A stretch of 39,261 bases of DNA, taken from assembly GCA_003646175.1 (NCBI GenBank), contig QNER01000004.1, positions 1 through 39,261 on the forward strand, in the 5' to 3' direction. Shown one piece after another: positions 19,117 to 31,826 of the stretch (its first letter is position 1; each line of letters begins with the position of its first letter). The stretch is from Candidatus Parabeggiatoa sp. nov. 1 (GTDB taxonomy: Bacteria; Pseudomonadota; Gammaproteobacteria; Beggiatoales; Beggiatoaceae). The notes below the pieces were generated by a model that worked only from the letters and a program-made list of their open reading frames with translations, was not told the origin of the DNA and ran no database searches. The translations under genes were made by a program, and so were the position numbers.

Positions 19117-19256
19117 TAAGTACTGAAGCACAAATAAACAGGTATTTTGACTCAGAAGGCAACCATAAAGGATTGCCCCTTTGCTGTGCGAAGGAAGGGC
19201 AATCCTTTATGGTTGCCCCCTGTTAAAATACCTGAAAATTTATGGTTCAGTACTTA
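19117..19256. repeat. Triply nested palindromic element
   Basis: TAAGTACTGAA (19117) / TTCAGTACTTA (19246-19256) outside; CAGGTATTTT/AAAATACCTG middle; GGCAACCATAAAGGATTGCCC (19158-19178) / GGGCAATCCTTTATGGTTGCC (19197-19217) inside. Confidence 0.75.
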
Positions 19257-19632
19257 CCACTCCCCTAATACAACGGATTTTGGGAATAAACGGATTGTTA
19301 TGATTTGGAATAAGGGACATGGCAACAAATAACTTACACACTCAACCGAATACGATAAAGCTAAAGCATTTATTTATCAAAATCCAAAACAGCATAATTA
19401 TTGAACCCCGAAACGTGAGTATTTTCTGCCTTATCCCTAAGTTTATCAATCCGGGGATGAACCCAATCCGTTGTATATTGATTGGCGTCGTCTGAAAACT
19501 GGAGCGATCTTGCACTAGCAACATGAATCTCATGCCATTCTCTTCAAATTGGGTAAATCATTTCGGATTTGCTTGCTTAATTCGCTGATTTCTGGGATTC
19601 GTTGTACTCCTATCCTTCTATTCGTGATTATA

Positions 19633-20478
19633 TTACCAAATCCCTGTTATTTTTCGTTTGAGTTTTTTCAACCCATTAAAAGAATTAACATATAACGGGT
19701 TTTCTAACCAAAACGATTTAGTTTTATAACCGTATTGAGACATAATTGCCTCAGTTTCAGGCGGACAATTGAACCTTGGATGTTTTCTAATCGTGCTACG
19801 AGTGATTTTTCTGGCTTCAAGCAGAATCTGCTTGTCATACTTCAGTTCCAGAAAATCAAATAACCTTGCCATCGAAGTACGAGTTTGGCTAATAATATCT
19901 TCATATCTCACATCCAGCATGGGCACTTCATTTTTATCCTTTTCAAGTTGTACCCGGCTTTCATGTCGCGTCCAAAGTTTCAGAATATCCTTTTCTGACG
20001 TGCCTTTCCAAAGCTCACCGCTTTTAAAAACTTTTGAACTTTTCACGGCCGCGAATGGGTGTCGAATGAGATGGATGAATTTGCTGTTAGGAAAATGTTC
20101 TTTTATGAACGGCACGATTTCCGGATCAATCTGTTGAAAGGGTTTTTTATCACCTATCCACAAAAGATTTTCTTTGTGCATCGGTTTAATGTCTTGAAAC
20201 CCATCTTTCATCAGATTGGTTTGGATGGTTACAAAATTTTCCAGAGGTGTTTTATCTCTGGAAAGTAACTGGGCGTATTTTTTCAAGGTATGGTTCATAC
20301 CCACCGGTGTATCCCATTGATAGGGCACTATCTCCAAATTATGATGAAACCGATACAAAATCCAAATAATATCGGATTCTTGGGACATAAAAACATTCGG
20401 GTGAAGATTCATTAATCTCACCAGTTGGGTAGAACCACTACGTTTATTGCCAATAATAAAAACGGTTTTAGTCATCAT
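19633..20478 (-). CDS. Sulfotransferase family protein
   Basis: VFIIGNKRSGSTQLVRLMNLHPNVFMSQESD (PAPS 5'-phosphosulfate-binding loop), FIHLIRHPFAAVKSSKVF. Confidence 0.85.
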   Translation of the reverse strand: MMTKTVFIIGNKRSGSTQLVRLMNLHPNVFMSQESDIIWILYRFHHNLEIVPYQWDTPVGMNHTLKKYAQLLSRDKTPLENFVTIQTNLMKDGFQDIKPMHKENLLWIGDKKPFQQIDPEIVPFIKEHFPNSKFIHLIRHPFAAVKSSKVFKSGELWKGTSEKDILKLWTRHESRVQLEKDKNEVPMLDVRYEDIISQTRTSMARLFDFLELKYDKQILLEARKITRSTIRKHPRFNCPPETEAIMSQYGYKTKSFWLENPLYVNSFNGLKKLKRKITGIW

Positions 20479-20502
20479 TGAATTTGTTGATTTTATCGTT
20501 CT

Positions 20503-20603
20503 CACGCGCCTTTGTTCATAAGCCTTGGCTTTGCTGTAGCAAATTGGTACGCGAAGACTGTACGCAGGCACGGACTGTCAATGGGTTCGAACAAAGGCGC
20601 GTG
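20503..20603. repeat. Inverted-repeat element upstream of the sulfotransferase
   Basis: CACGCGCCTTTGTTC (20503-20517) / GAACAAAGGCGCGTG (20589-20603), perfect 15 bp. Confidence 0.6.
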
Positions 20604-20716
20604 GAAACTCGAAAAAACAAGAACTACAAGGATTCGTTATAAAAAAGGATTTTAAAACTGTGACACCAATCTATGTACCGGAAAAAAATTATAACCGATT
20701 GATTTTAAATTGTTTC

Positions 20717-20923
20717 GTGATGCTATCGCTTTTTTTGCGATAGTATCACTTTTGCAGTTCACAATCATCCTATTCTCGTGCCAAAATCCTTCATGAGTAA
20801 AAAATATTGATGCAATAAGAGAGGCGCGTGAAAATAATCTACAAATAAACATTTTGTGAGCATTTTTTAGCTGCAACTCTGCTATTTTAGTGATACTATC
20901 GCCAAAAAAAGCGATAGCATCAC
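20717..20923. repeat. Paired hairpins in inverted orientation
   Basis: GTGATGCTATCGCTTTTTTTGCGATAGTATCAC (20717-20749) and its near-exact reverse complement (20890-20923); each is itself a hairpin with an A/T7 loop. Confidence 0.75.
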
Positions 20924-20997
20924 GGCTTTTTAACTTTTTTGTCCTGTACATAGGGCACCAATACAATAACTACAAAGTGATTGCTTTTAATCTGTTC

Positions 20998-22347
20998 TTA
21001 TAAGCAATCCTTGTAGTTAGTTATTGTCTTTAATCCGTATCGATTAACCATCGCATTGAAGTTATTATCATCAAACAATCCCAATACCTTTTCCTGTACC
21101 TTGGGAATGGTGACACGCAACTGTTCCGCCATTTGTTGACGTTTTTTGAATATATCCTGCACACTCGCCAAAATCTGTCGTTCATCTTCAGTCCTTAAGT
21201 CTACGACTAAATCGCCTACACCCACCGAGTCAAAAACACCGATAAATTTACCGCTGTATGCGAGACCTATTGCCGGTACAGACTGTGAAATGGCTGCAAT
21301 GCAGGAATGCATGCGCGAACCCAAAAAGAAATCACAACAACTGATGAGATATTTGACTTGTTTGTGATCGAGCGTCTCTTCTACCAAGATCATTCTATCG
21401 GGATACTCGTCTGCCAACAATTGATACACTTGACGACAGGCATCTGGATCACTCTCAACAGAGCCCATCTGAGCAAACACATGCGGCACTAAAACGACTA
21501 CAGTATTCTGGTGTGCCATAAACAACTTAATTATTTCGCTCACAAGTTTTCTGTAATCGCTTTTGAGACCAAATTTGCTTGTCGCCCCCGTATCATTGTA
21601 AAGCAGGCCGCTAATATTGAGGCCGACGATAACGTGCCCCCCCGCCTTGACCCGTTCCAACTCTTTTATGACCGTGTTATCAGGGTTTTCGGCATCAAGC
21701 ACAAAAGCAACGTCGGGGAGAAACTGTATAGTCGTTTTGTCTGCCGCTTTGCCAAGCAGCGTTCTGACATATTCTACGCCTTCCTGATCTCTGGAATAAA
21801 TGGCAGTGGTACGTGCCAACACCGATCGTGCAATGGCTTTGGAAATGAACTTGTTAAAGGGGCCGTAGGTTTGCGGCAACATAACCAATTTCTTACCGCA
21901 CAAGATAAACAACCATTTAAACAAAGAACCGAATATTAATCGGTGCATGTCGTAAAGATCGCTGAAGCTATCACCAGCTGTAATATCAACAACGATATCC
22001 GTTTCCATAATGCCCTTGAAATACGGATTACGCGCCATCAATGCCTTTTTGAGTCGTGATGCGGGTATCACTTTCAGAAGTAAAGCGTAACAAAGCAACA
22101 CATAAGCGTTTTGATTTTTGAAGATATTTCTACCAAACCACAAATTTTTTGTCTCGACGCTAAATTCCCTACCGCTGAAGGTAAATTTAAGTGGCCCACC
22201 CTCTTCGTTGGTTTGTAAAATCACACTCGCGTCAGGCCAATGGGTAAATATGCATTTGAGGCTTGACTCAGCAAGCGCGTTGATGCCCATGTTTGAGGTT
22301 TTAAATGACGCACCCAATACCCAGATTTTGGGAAAATTCTGTTTCAT
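20998..22347 (-). CDS. Polysaccharide pyruvyl transferase family protein
   Basis: 449 aa; KLVMLPQTYGPFNKFISKAIARSVLARTTAIYSRDQEGVEYVRTLLG, SRMHSCIAAISQSVPAIGLAYSGKFIGVFDSVG. Confidence 0.88.
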   Translation of the reverse strand: MKQNFPKIWVLGASFKTSNMGINALAESSLKCIFTHWPDASVILQTNEEGGPLKFTFSGREFSVETKNLWFGRNIFKNQNAYVLLCYALLLKVIPASRLKKALMARNPYFKGIMETDIVVDITAGDSFSDLYDMHRLIFGSLFKWLFILCGKKLVMLPQTYGPFNKFISKAIARSVLARTTAIYSRDQEGVEYVRTLLGKAADKTTIQFLPDVAFVLDAENPDNTVIKELERVKAGGHVIVGLNISGLLYNDTGATSKFGLKSDYRKLVSEIIKLFMAHQNTVVVLVPHVFAQMGSVESDPDACRQVYQLLADEYPDRMILVEETLDHKQVKYLISCCDFFLGSRMHSCIAAISQSVPAIGLAYSGKFIGVFDSVGVGDLVVDLRTEDERQILASVQDIFKKRQQMAEQLRVTIPKVQEKVLGLFDDNNFNAMVNRYGLKTITNYKDCL

Positions 22348-22373
22348 CTGAAATAAGCTGTGGGTTTGTTAGG

Positions 22374-22433
22374 AGTGCAAGGTTCACTTGCACGAGTTGC
22401 GAAAGATCGTGCAAGTGAACCTGGAACGAATGC
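22374..22433. repeat. Hairpin repeat upstream of the pyruvyltransferase
   Basis: aggttcacttgcacgagttgcgaaagatcgtgcaagtgaacct; related degenerate copies near 17547 and 37348. Confidence 0.55.
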
Positions 22434-22489
22434 CCTAGCGTTTCTGGATGGACACTAGCTATACTTTAAGGTATTTTTCCAAAACGACT

Positions 22490-23455
22490 TTAATGTATAG
22501 GTATTTTTCCAAAACGTGTTTTAATTAAAATTGAGGAGGCCATAGCAACGTACCCCCAACTCGCTCGGACATCATCAAGTTTTTTGAACAACAACACGTT
22601 TTTAAGGCTTCTTATACTGGCCAAAAAAACGATAAACAAGTAATTGGACAATACATAAAACCAGTTGTAGTTGTGCCTAAAGTAAATGTAGCCTGCTTCT
22701 AAATTATAGGTTGCAATTTGTTTACCTTTTTCAGTGAGTTTGGCTAGTTTTTCAGCATTTCCGCCACCCAGATGGATAACATCTTCTGGATAGAAGATGA
22801 CTTTCCAACCCTGTTTCTTTACCCTTAAACAAAAATCGGCATCATCATAATAAAAGAACAGTTCATGTCGTAGAAAAAAATCCAGTTCATCAATGACTGT
22901 TTTCCGCGTTAACAAGTAACAACCGGGCACCCAATCGCATTCCAAAATGCGATTATGGTCTTGCAGCATATCATCAACGCCCTTTAAAAACGAAATCGAT
23001 GGGTTGGTTTTGCCGATGTTTGCTAAAAAAATCCGCCAAGGTGTCGGAAAATATCTAGCCGACGGTTGCAATTGGCCATCTCTCCCAATTAAGCGACAGC
23101 CCACAACGCCACAGTCTGGGTTTTGTTCCATAAAGTCATAAGTCTTTTGAAGCGTTTGCTGACCAACAAACGCATCGGCATTCAACAGCAAAACATATTT
23201 GCCTTGTACCTTTGTATAACCCAAATTATTGGCTCTGGTAAATCCGAGATTGACTGGGCTTTCAATAACAATCACTTCTGGGAACTTTTCCCTAACCATC
23301 TCCACAGAGTCATCCGTTGAGCCATTATCTACATAGATAATTTCTTTGTTCAAATTATCAGTAGAATTTATCACAGCGGTAAAACATTTCTCTATGAGTT
23401 CTTTAATACCGTATGCCACAACTATAATTGACAAATCTATCTGTTTTTCCAACAT
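22490..23455 (-). CDS. Glycosyltransferase family 2 (rhamnosyltransferase-like)
   Basis: LSIIVVAYGIKELIEKCFTAVINS...IIYVDNGSTDDSVEMV...LLNADAFV...CDWVPGCYLLTRK...FFYYDDADFCLRVKKQGW. Confidence 0.93.
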   Translation of the reverse strand: MLEKQIDLSIIVVAYGIKELIEKCFTAVINSTDNLNKEIIYVDNGSTDDSVEMVREKFPEVIVIESPVNLGFTRANNLGYTKVQGKYVLLLNADAFVGQQTLQKTYDFMEQNPDCGVVGCRLIGRDGQLQPSARYFPTPWRIFLANIGKTNPSISFLKGVDDMLQDHNRILECDWVPGCYLLTRKTVIDELDFFLRHELFFYYDDADFCLRVKKQGWKVIFYPEDVIHLGGGNAEKLAKLTEKGKQIATYNLEAGYIYFRHNYNWFYVLSNYLFIVFLASIRSLKNVLLFKKLDDVRASWGYVAMASSILIKTRFGKIPIH

Positions 23456-23752
23456 ACATATTCCTTCAGGATAGCCCCATCCATCGTTCTATTCTAGGCA
23501 CATACCTATTTAAGTATTTAGATTTTTATATCATTTTAGCTTGACAGTGAAATCAAAACAATTTTTAAAAATAAAGCTAAAGCAAAAGCACTTATGTTTG
23601 AAACCATTTGTGTGCATAGAATAGATCATCGACACGGTGTACGCTACAATAATAATTTACAATACTTCAAAAAATAAACATAAGAACTTTGATGTCATTT
23701 CGAGCAAAGTTCAAAATGGCGAAAGGCAAGCTTTATGCGTAACATCAGTTAA

Positions 23753-24778
23753 TTATATGAACTTTCGTTTGATTGCTCGGATGACCGCCCGACCAAATAC
23801 TTCCTTGTCAATGCCAGTTTCGGCTTCAACACGAACCAATGCTTTTGGATCTGTGTCGCTCATGCTAAACGTATCACTTGTGCCCAGTAGACAAGTAAAA
23901 AGACCGCGCTTGACAAGTTCTTGCTCATGCTCTGGAGGCAGCCGTTCGCCGAATGGATACGCAAATGGTATCGTGGTTAATCCTAGACGATCCTTGAATT
24001 CCGTGACTGGCTCAATCAGCTCACGTTCAATTAGGTCCCGATCAATCCGTGAGCAGAATGGGTGCGTGTGTGCGTGAAAGCCCACGGCATGACCTCGCTC
24101 TATCCACGTTCGTAACCCATCCCAGTCAAAGTAGGGACGGTGTTCATTCAGCAGTTCATCCATTGGCGGCATGTCGCAGGCTCTCCACAGTTCATCAACG
24201 TACTCATCCTTTTTGTCCATGGGCCAATTTTGCGTCAAGTAAATCTGCTCGTCTGCTTGACTGCTCAGACGACCCGTTTCACCGAATTGCTCCTGCAATC
24301 GATTAAATTGCTTAATGAATATTTCGTCACCCCGCAACTGACGAATGGTGACAAACCGATGCTGCCACATGAGCTGCTGGTAATTGACCGAAGCGGTGTT
24401 GACGAATGCCGTTGCGTGGATGCCAAATTCGTCCATCACATCAGTGGTGCTGCCAACGTTCAAGTCAAATCCATCGTCAAAGGTTACTACCAAGCGTGGC
24501 CGGCCCGAGTGGTCCTTGCCACCATCCTGTAGCAACGCTTCCAAGCTGACAAATTTGAATCGACACGATAGTGCTTTCATATCCGCCACAAATCGATCCA
24601 AATCTATTCCATTACCAAACAATGCCATACGCCTATCGTTCTTTGGCCACACTGCGTGATAGAAAATAATGTTAGCCCGGTGGCGAAAAAAAACCTGCAC
24701 CATCCATGACAGTGCCGTGCTACGCAGAACACGCCCACCCCAATGGAACACAAACTGTTTTGTTGTTTCACTAACCAT
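23753..24778 (-). CDS. Polysaccharide deacetylase family protein (NodB-like)
   Basis: RPRLVVTFDDGFDLNVGSTTDVMDEFGIHATAFVNT; GHAVGFHAHTHPFCSRID; PFAYPFGE. Confidence 0.9.
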   Translation of the reverse strand: MVSETTKQFVFHWGGRVLRSTALSWMVQVFFRHRANIIFYHAVWPKNDRRMALFGNGIDLDRFVADMKALSCRFKFVSLEALLQDGGKDHSGRPRLVVTFDDGFDLNVGSTTDVMDEFGIHATAFVNTASVNYQQLMWQHRFVTIRQLRGDEIFIKQFNRLQEQFGETGRLSSQADEQIYLTQNWPMDKKDEYVDELWRACDMPPMDELLNEHRPYFDWDGLRTWIERGHAVGFHAHTHPFCSRIDRDLIERELIEPVTEFKDRLGLTTIPFAYPFGERLPPEHEQELVKRGLFTCLLGTSDTFSMSDTDPKALVRVEAETGIDKEVFGRAVIRAIKRKFI

Positions 24779-25724
24779 TATAAACCAACTCCAGTAACGT
24801 TTGCTTTAATAGTTGCTTGGCAGTTTGTTCGTCACCAATATCCCAGTATTTAGCAATGATTTCGTCACGAACGAATTGGCGACAGATTTGATGACGGATG
24901 TGCCGTTCAATAGTCAGCGTCTGATAGCACGTCCATTCGTAGGCGTAGTAATGACGAAAAGGCTTACCCTGCGGCAGTTCTAGATATTTGCGCCCTGCTA
25001 CCATGTCGTCAAGAAACAGGTTATATAGTGCCGTGCCACCAATGATTGACTTCATAAACAGTGAACCCGGCGTATCAAAGGCCTCGACTGCCGGCAAGTA
25101 GTGCGCCAGAATATTCCCGCCATCAACGGTTGTACTCATTTTCATCAGCGTCCCACCGGTCAGATGCGGTTGGCGATTGGCGTAGGTCAAAAATACGGTC
25201 CATGCGCCGTTGTAGATAGGTGAGATGCCTGTGTGGAAATTCAGCATCGTGCCAGCGGCCTCAATTAGCGGAGCGCGGTAAATAGGCCCACCAGAACAGA
25301 CGACGACATCTGGCTTGAATTGGGCCAATAGTTTCACACTTTCCGGTGCATTGATATCTTTAACATCAAATGCACAGTCTGCCACATACGTTTGATAGTC
25401 TGCCTGTGCATTAGGAAAATACCGGGTTTCAGCCTGCTCGACATCTTTCACCATGTTCCAGCCAAAGTGCTTGATCCGGTTCTTTGCCAACTTTTGTAGG
25501 AGGTACCATAACATGCCGTACCGTCGAGCATTTTTCCAATGGTGTTTAAGCCTTTGCTGGAAACTTGGAATTGGAGGCGATATTGGATGCAGTACGCCCA
25601 CCACATTGTGTCGCTTAGCGATCTCTGCACACAAGTAACGATGATAAAGCTCTGTTTTCGTTGTAATGATCACTATGTTCAATAATTTTGCTCTCCATTT
25701 TATCGTTCCCAAAAGCCAATACAA
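24771..25724 (-). CDS. Formyltransferase-fold protein (Met-tRNA formyltransferase-like; possible sugar N-formyltransferase)
   Basis: MLNFHTGISPIYNGAWTVFLTYANRQPHLTGGTLMKMSTTVDGGNILAH; stop overlaps the deacetylase start by 8 nt. Confidence 0.78.
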   Translation of the reverse strand: MYWLLGTIKWRAKLLNIVIITTKTELYHRYLCAEIAKRHNVVGVLHPISPPIPSFQQRLKHHWKNARRYGMLWYLLQKLAKNRIKHFGWNMVKDVEQAETRYFPNAQADYQTYVADCAFDVKDINAPESVKLLAQFKPDVVVCSGGPIYRAPLIEAAGTMLNFHTGISPIYNGAWTVFLTYANRQPHLTGGTLMKMSTTVDGGNILAHYLPAVEAFDTPGSLFMKSIIGGTALYNLFLDDMVAGRKYLELPQGKPFRHYYAYEWTCYQTLTIERHIRHQICRQFVRDEIIAKYWDIGDEQTAKQLLKQTLLELVYNG

Positions 25725-25920
25725 GTCGATTCATAATACCAGCTTCTTTTATCAAACCCAAGCTAAAAGCGAAATGCTTACTTTGATATAAGACTAAAAA
25801 GAAGAGCCTCTGGCAAAACCACCAAAAACTCAGGTGACGCGCCATGCTTGATCATCAAACTCAAGTCAACATTTGATGGGATTTTTAATTTTTGTCATTT
25901 TACTCGACAATGTCTTATGA

Positions 25921-26033
25921 TACGACTTTGAAGGTTAGCATGGCATAGTCATAAAAAACAAAGATTTACGAAAAATGGTTTCTATCGTAACGTTCTGAAT
26001 ATATAGTATATTTTTTGTAACCTTCAAAGTCGT
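25921..26033. mobile_element. 113-bp MITE-like element
   Basis: ACGACTTTGAAGGTTA (25921-25936) / TAACCTTCAAAGTCGT (26018-26033), flanked by ttatga(t) on both sides. Confidence 0.65.
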
Positions 26034-26522
26034 GTTATGATTGTTTGTTTTAAGCGAACCTGGTACAAAAAAACGTTGTTTTTTTTGCGCTCAAAAACTT
26101 TTTCCTAAAACCTTGTCAAGCCAACCAAGTTAATTAGAGTTGTCCGAAAATAAGGGTTTTATGAATTTAACTATTTGTTTTTATTAGCTAAAATTTTATT
26201 TACGGACAAGTCTATTATTTATTTGTCTTGTTATTAAAATACTTTTTATATGGAATATACGATAGAACACGATTTTCTCGGCTGAACTTTCCATTCAGTA
26301 TGCAGTTCCACCTCCAAAATATCGCTTGATTGAAGACTTTGAGATGAAATGAAATTTTTAGCTTGCTATTAAACGAATGGCGAGTGTGGTTTTTTACTGA
26401 AAGTGGGACAAAACCTTTTAGTTCCTGAAGAACTAAAAGGTTTGATTTGCTACGGTGTCCCTACTTAAGTGGGTAGCCGTGAGTGTTAATTCAAAAGATT
26501 ACAATAAATGGGAAGGCTCCCC

Positions 26523-27887
26523 TTAGAACGGCAATTTCAGCGTACTATCCATCGCCAAAAACTGCCGCCGAAATTCCTCTTGAATCCGCTCTAGTGCCGC
26601 TTGATTATCCGCTTCAAAACGAATGACTAAACAAGGCGTGGTGTTGGACGCACGCACTAATCCCCACCCGTCTTTAAAATCCGCCCGCACTCCATCAATC
26701 GTAGCCACATCTGCATCTTCAAACTGAAAGGTGCCGCGGATTTCTCGCATCAACTCATAATGTTGGCCGAATTCGGCCATTTCTAGCTTTAATTCTGGCG
26801 TATTCGCTGAGTCGGGCAGGGCTGCAAAGACTACCTCGGGGGCGCGGCTATCTTGAGATAAAATTTCTAATAAACGAGCCGCGGTGTATAGGGCATCATC
26901 AAATCCATACCAGCGTTCTTTAAAGAAAATATGCCCACTCATTTCGCCACCCAGCAACGCGCCGGTTTTTTTCATCTCTGATTTTATCAAGGAGTGCCCG
27001 GTTTTCCACATCAGCGGCTCGCCACCGTGCTGTTTAATGGCGTTGCGTAAATGGCGAGTGCATTTGACATCATAGATAATTTGTGCGCCCGGATGGCGTT
27101 TTAACAAATCGGTGGCGTATAAAATCATTTGCCGATCTGGCCAAATGATTTTGCCTTTTGCATCAACCACACCTAAACGATCACCATCACCATCAAACGC
27201 TAAACCTAAATCCGCGCCTTCAGCTTGTACTGATTTTATCATATCCTCCATATTTTTAGGCACGCTGGGATCAGGATGATGATTGGGGAAATGACCATCT
27301 ACGTCACAAAATAATTTGATGACTTCACAACCCAAGGCCTGTATTAGATGAGGTGCGACAGCGCCAGCCACCCCATTACCACAATCCACCACCACTTTAA
27401 ATGGACGCGCTAATTTTACATCGGAGCGGATATGCGATACATAAGCGTGGTGAATATCGCTTGTGTGTCGGGAGCCGGGGCCACTGATTAAATTACCAGT
27501 ATCTATACGGGTTTTTAGGGCCGAAATGGCCTCGCCTGACAAGGTTTCACCGCCAATCATAATTTTTAAGCCATTGTAATTAGCGGGATTATGGCTACCG
27601 GTCAACATCACGCCGCTGCCAGTTTTTAAGTAATAGGTGGCAAAATACAGCACCGGCGTGGGTACCATACCAATATCTATCACCTCGCGCCCCGCCGCTT
27701 GTAAGCCTTCAATCAAGGCTTCGATTAATTCGGGGCCTGATAAACGCCCATCGCGGGCTACCACGATTTTGGGTTGATTTTGCGCTGCGGCTTCACTGCC
27801 TATCGCTTGCCCGATTTGGGTAACAATTTCTGGTGTCAAAGATTCGCCAACAATGCCGCGAATGTCATAGGCTTTGAAAATGGACAT
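26523..27887 (-). CDS. algC: Phosphomannomutase/phosphoglucomutase (AlgC/ManB type)
   Basis: FKAYDIRGIVGESLT; GVMLTGSHNPANYNGLK; LAFDGDGDRLGVVD; GEMSGHIFF. Confidence 0.93.
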   Translation of the reverse strand: MSIFKAYDIRGIVGESLTPEIVTQIGQAIGSEAAAQNQPKIVVARDGRLSGPELIEALIEGLQAAGREVIDIGMVPTPVLYFATYYLKTGSGVMLTGSHNPANYNGLKIMIGGETLSGEAISALKTRIDTGNLISGPGSRHTSDIHHAYVSHIRSDVKLARPFKVVVDCGNGVAGAVAPHLIQALGCEVIKLFCDVDGHFPNHHPDPSVPKNMEDMIKSVQAEGADLGLAFDGDGDRLGVVDAKGKIIWPDRQMILYATDLLKRHPGAQIIYDVKCTRHLRNAIKQHGGEPLMWKTGHSLIKSEMKKTGALLGGEMSGHIFFKERWYGFDDALYTAARLLEILSQDSRAPEVVFAALPDSANTPELKLEMAEFGQHYELMREIRGTFQFEDADVATIDGVRADFKDGWGLVRASNTTPCLVIRFEADNQAALERIQEEFRRQFLAMDSTLKLPF

Positions 27888-28492
27888 GTTATATATAATT
27901 GTGAATTAGACATTATACCGATTTAATCTTAAGTGCTTGATTTTATGACAGTTGTGTCAATGCTAATTTCAATTAAATCAATGGGTTACGTTAAATAGGT
28001 ATAAACTCTATTGTGAACTCTTCATTCGCTCAATAAAATCAGCACAATTTTATTTTTTATATTGTTGATAAATAAACCATTTTTAAGTAAAAGCCATTTT
28101 TATACAATCAATAAATAAAAATAATCAGGCTATTATAGAGAACACGATTTTCTTAAGAACCTCCAATCGAAGTGTGCAGCCCCGCCTCCAAAATATCACT
28201 GAAATGATTTAAAAAGAAATTAAATTAAAATTTTTAGCTGATTATTAAGCGAATGGTAAGTGTGAATACTTTTTATAATTGTGAATGGTAAATGGTCAAT
28301 TGTGAATGAATAGAATTCCCCTAGTTATCACGGATTTGGGGGGAGGGAACTGTTTGAGGCGTTTTTAGGTTGAGTCAGCCAGAAAAAACCACTCAAAATA
28401 CGGTGTCAAAATTCACATAACCCTTTGAAATTATTATTGCCCCCCAATATCCGTTACAATCAGTTTTAGACAGATGATAACTTATTTCGTAG

Positions 28493-28520
28493 CGAAAGTT
28501 TTTGCGCGCAAAAACTTTCG
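28493..28520. terminator. Perfect 28-bp palindrome 3' of pgm
   Basis: CGAAAGTTTTTGCGCGCAAAAACTTTCG; related palindrome at 37566-37607. Confidence 0.45.
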
Positions 28521-28538
28521 CGGCGAATTGATAATTGG

Positions 28539-30209
<1,671 letters not shown>

Positions 30210-31171
30210 CTAATTACTTAATACTGAAAGTACAACAGATTGACGGATTTAACGGATTGATTTTTTTTAGGACGTGGCTCAACGTCAATAGAAATGTGAA
30301 CTTTGTCAACCACAATCTCTCACATTATCACCCTTTTCAAGGGAACAAACGTATAATACTGGTGATAACAGAAATTGAGAATGTTTCTCAATTTCATTAT
30401 TGACTGTGGCCATTTTTTTAAACATCACTTACCAATCAATGAGTTAAACATGGCACACCGGTTTATACTGGAAGACAACGCATTGAAGGAATTAACGGAT
30501 TGATTAATTCTATAGCAATTAATTTGACAATGTGAGATTATCATTCGTTTCAGGCGAACCTTGCACGAAAAAAGGCATGGTTATTTGTCAATTTAATAAA
30601 ATGTGTCTTTTAACTCGACAATGTCACACTCAAGTCATAGCGTCAATGCCATTAAATTAGCGGTAACGTTTTGATGTTATGAGTTTTTTTGACAACAATG
30701 TCTCCAAAACTGCAGTTTCCGTCTTTGTAAAAACCAGGACTTGCGTTTCCCCTCTCTTTTTTCCGGGCGTGAAAGAGTAGAGTTTAGCTTAATAAAATCA
30801 ATCAGTTATTCTTTAACTTAATGGCATTGAGTCATAGCGTGGGCTAACTCATGTAGCCAAAGCGTGTGATATGGGTAATGTGACATTATTAAATTAAGAG
30901 TGTGATTGAAAGTATCGATGAAACCATTATGCCTGCCATCAACGTTGAACAATTATCTCAACAAAACCTAAAACCAATGCCCATTGCTCTGATGAGTCAA
31001 CGATTGGCAATTCATTGTGAGTCTATAACCACATAAAAAAATTAATTTACTAGGACTTGGAAAGAAATTGATGCCCAAAAATATGTTGATAAACTACGTC
31101 TGGACTACCACAGAACGGCAAGTGATTGTATGAAATTATTTTTTGACTTGATAAAATATTATACTCAAAAT

Positions 31172-31802
31172 TCAATGAAAATTATTTTAGTCGATTTCCA
31201 AGAACCATTGATTGAAGCATGGCAAAATATTTTTGAAGCCACCAATAATGTTATTGCAAAGCGTCATTCAATATTTGAGGTACAATGTGATGCCATTGTC
31301 AGCCCGGCTAATAAGTTTTGGTTACATGGATGGCGGTTTAGATTTAAGAATTTCCCAATTCTTTGGTTGGCATGTTCAAGAACGGCTTCAAGAACTCATT
31401 CGTTCTAAACATCATGGCGAGCTTATTGTTGGACAGGCGGAAATTGTTAAAACGGATCATGCTCAAATCCCTTATGTTATTTCCGCACCGACGATGCGCG
31501 TCCCCATGATTTTAGGTCAAACCACTGTGAATATTTATTTGGCAACGCGAGCCATTCTGTTGCTGGTGAAATATGGGGTACTTGAAGACAGTACAAAAGT
31601 CAATAGCGTTGTTGAAACGGTTGCTATTCCCGGCATGGGAACGGGCGTGGGCAAAGTGCCACCAACGATTTGTGCTAGGCAAATGAAAATAGCTTTTGAA
31701 GAAGTGATTGAAAAAAAATATAAATTTCCTAATTCTTGGCATGAAGCGCAAATGCGTCATCAGTTGCTTTATTCTGAACAATTCAGAGATATTCAATATT
31801 AA
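31172..31802 (+). pseudogene. Macro-domain protein, frameshifted
   Basis: CDAIVSPAN in one frame, then SFGYMDGGLDLRISQFFGWHVQERLQE... in the next; removing one A at ~31312 (gctaat[a]agttttggt) restores DAIVSPANSFGYMDGGLD; TVAIPGMGTGVGKVP. Confidence 0.8.
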
Positions 31803-31826
31803 CAGGGCATTATCAGTTAGCAATTA

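Noticed and set aside
19342-19533. Possible decayed coding remnant after the sulfotransferase
   Set aside because: Some plus-strand stretches look coding-like (EYDKAKAFIYQNPKQHNY) but too broken to assign
21511-21939. 142-aa plus-strand ORF inside the pyruvyltransferase
   Set aside because: Antisense to a well-supported CDS
23637-24077. 146-aa plus-strand ORF
   Set aside because: Mostly antisense to the polysaccharide deacetylase; low-complexity Ser/Arg composition
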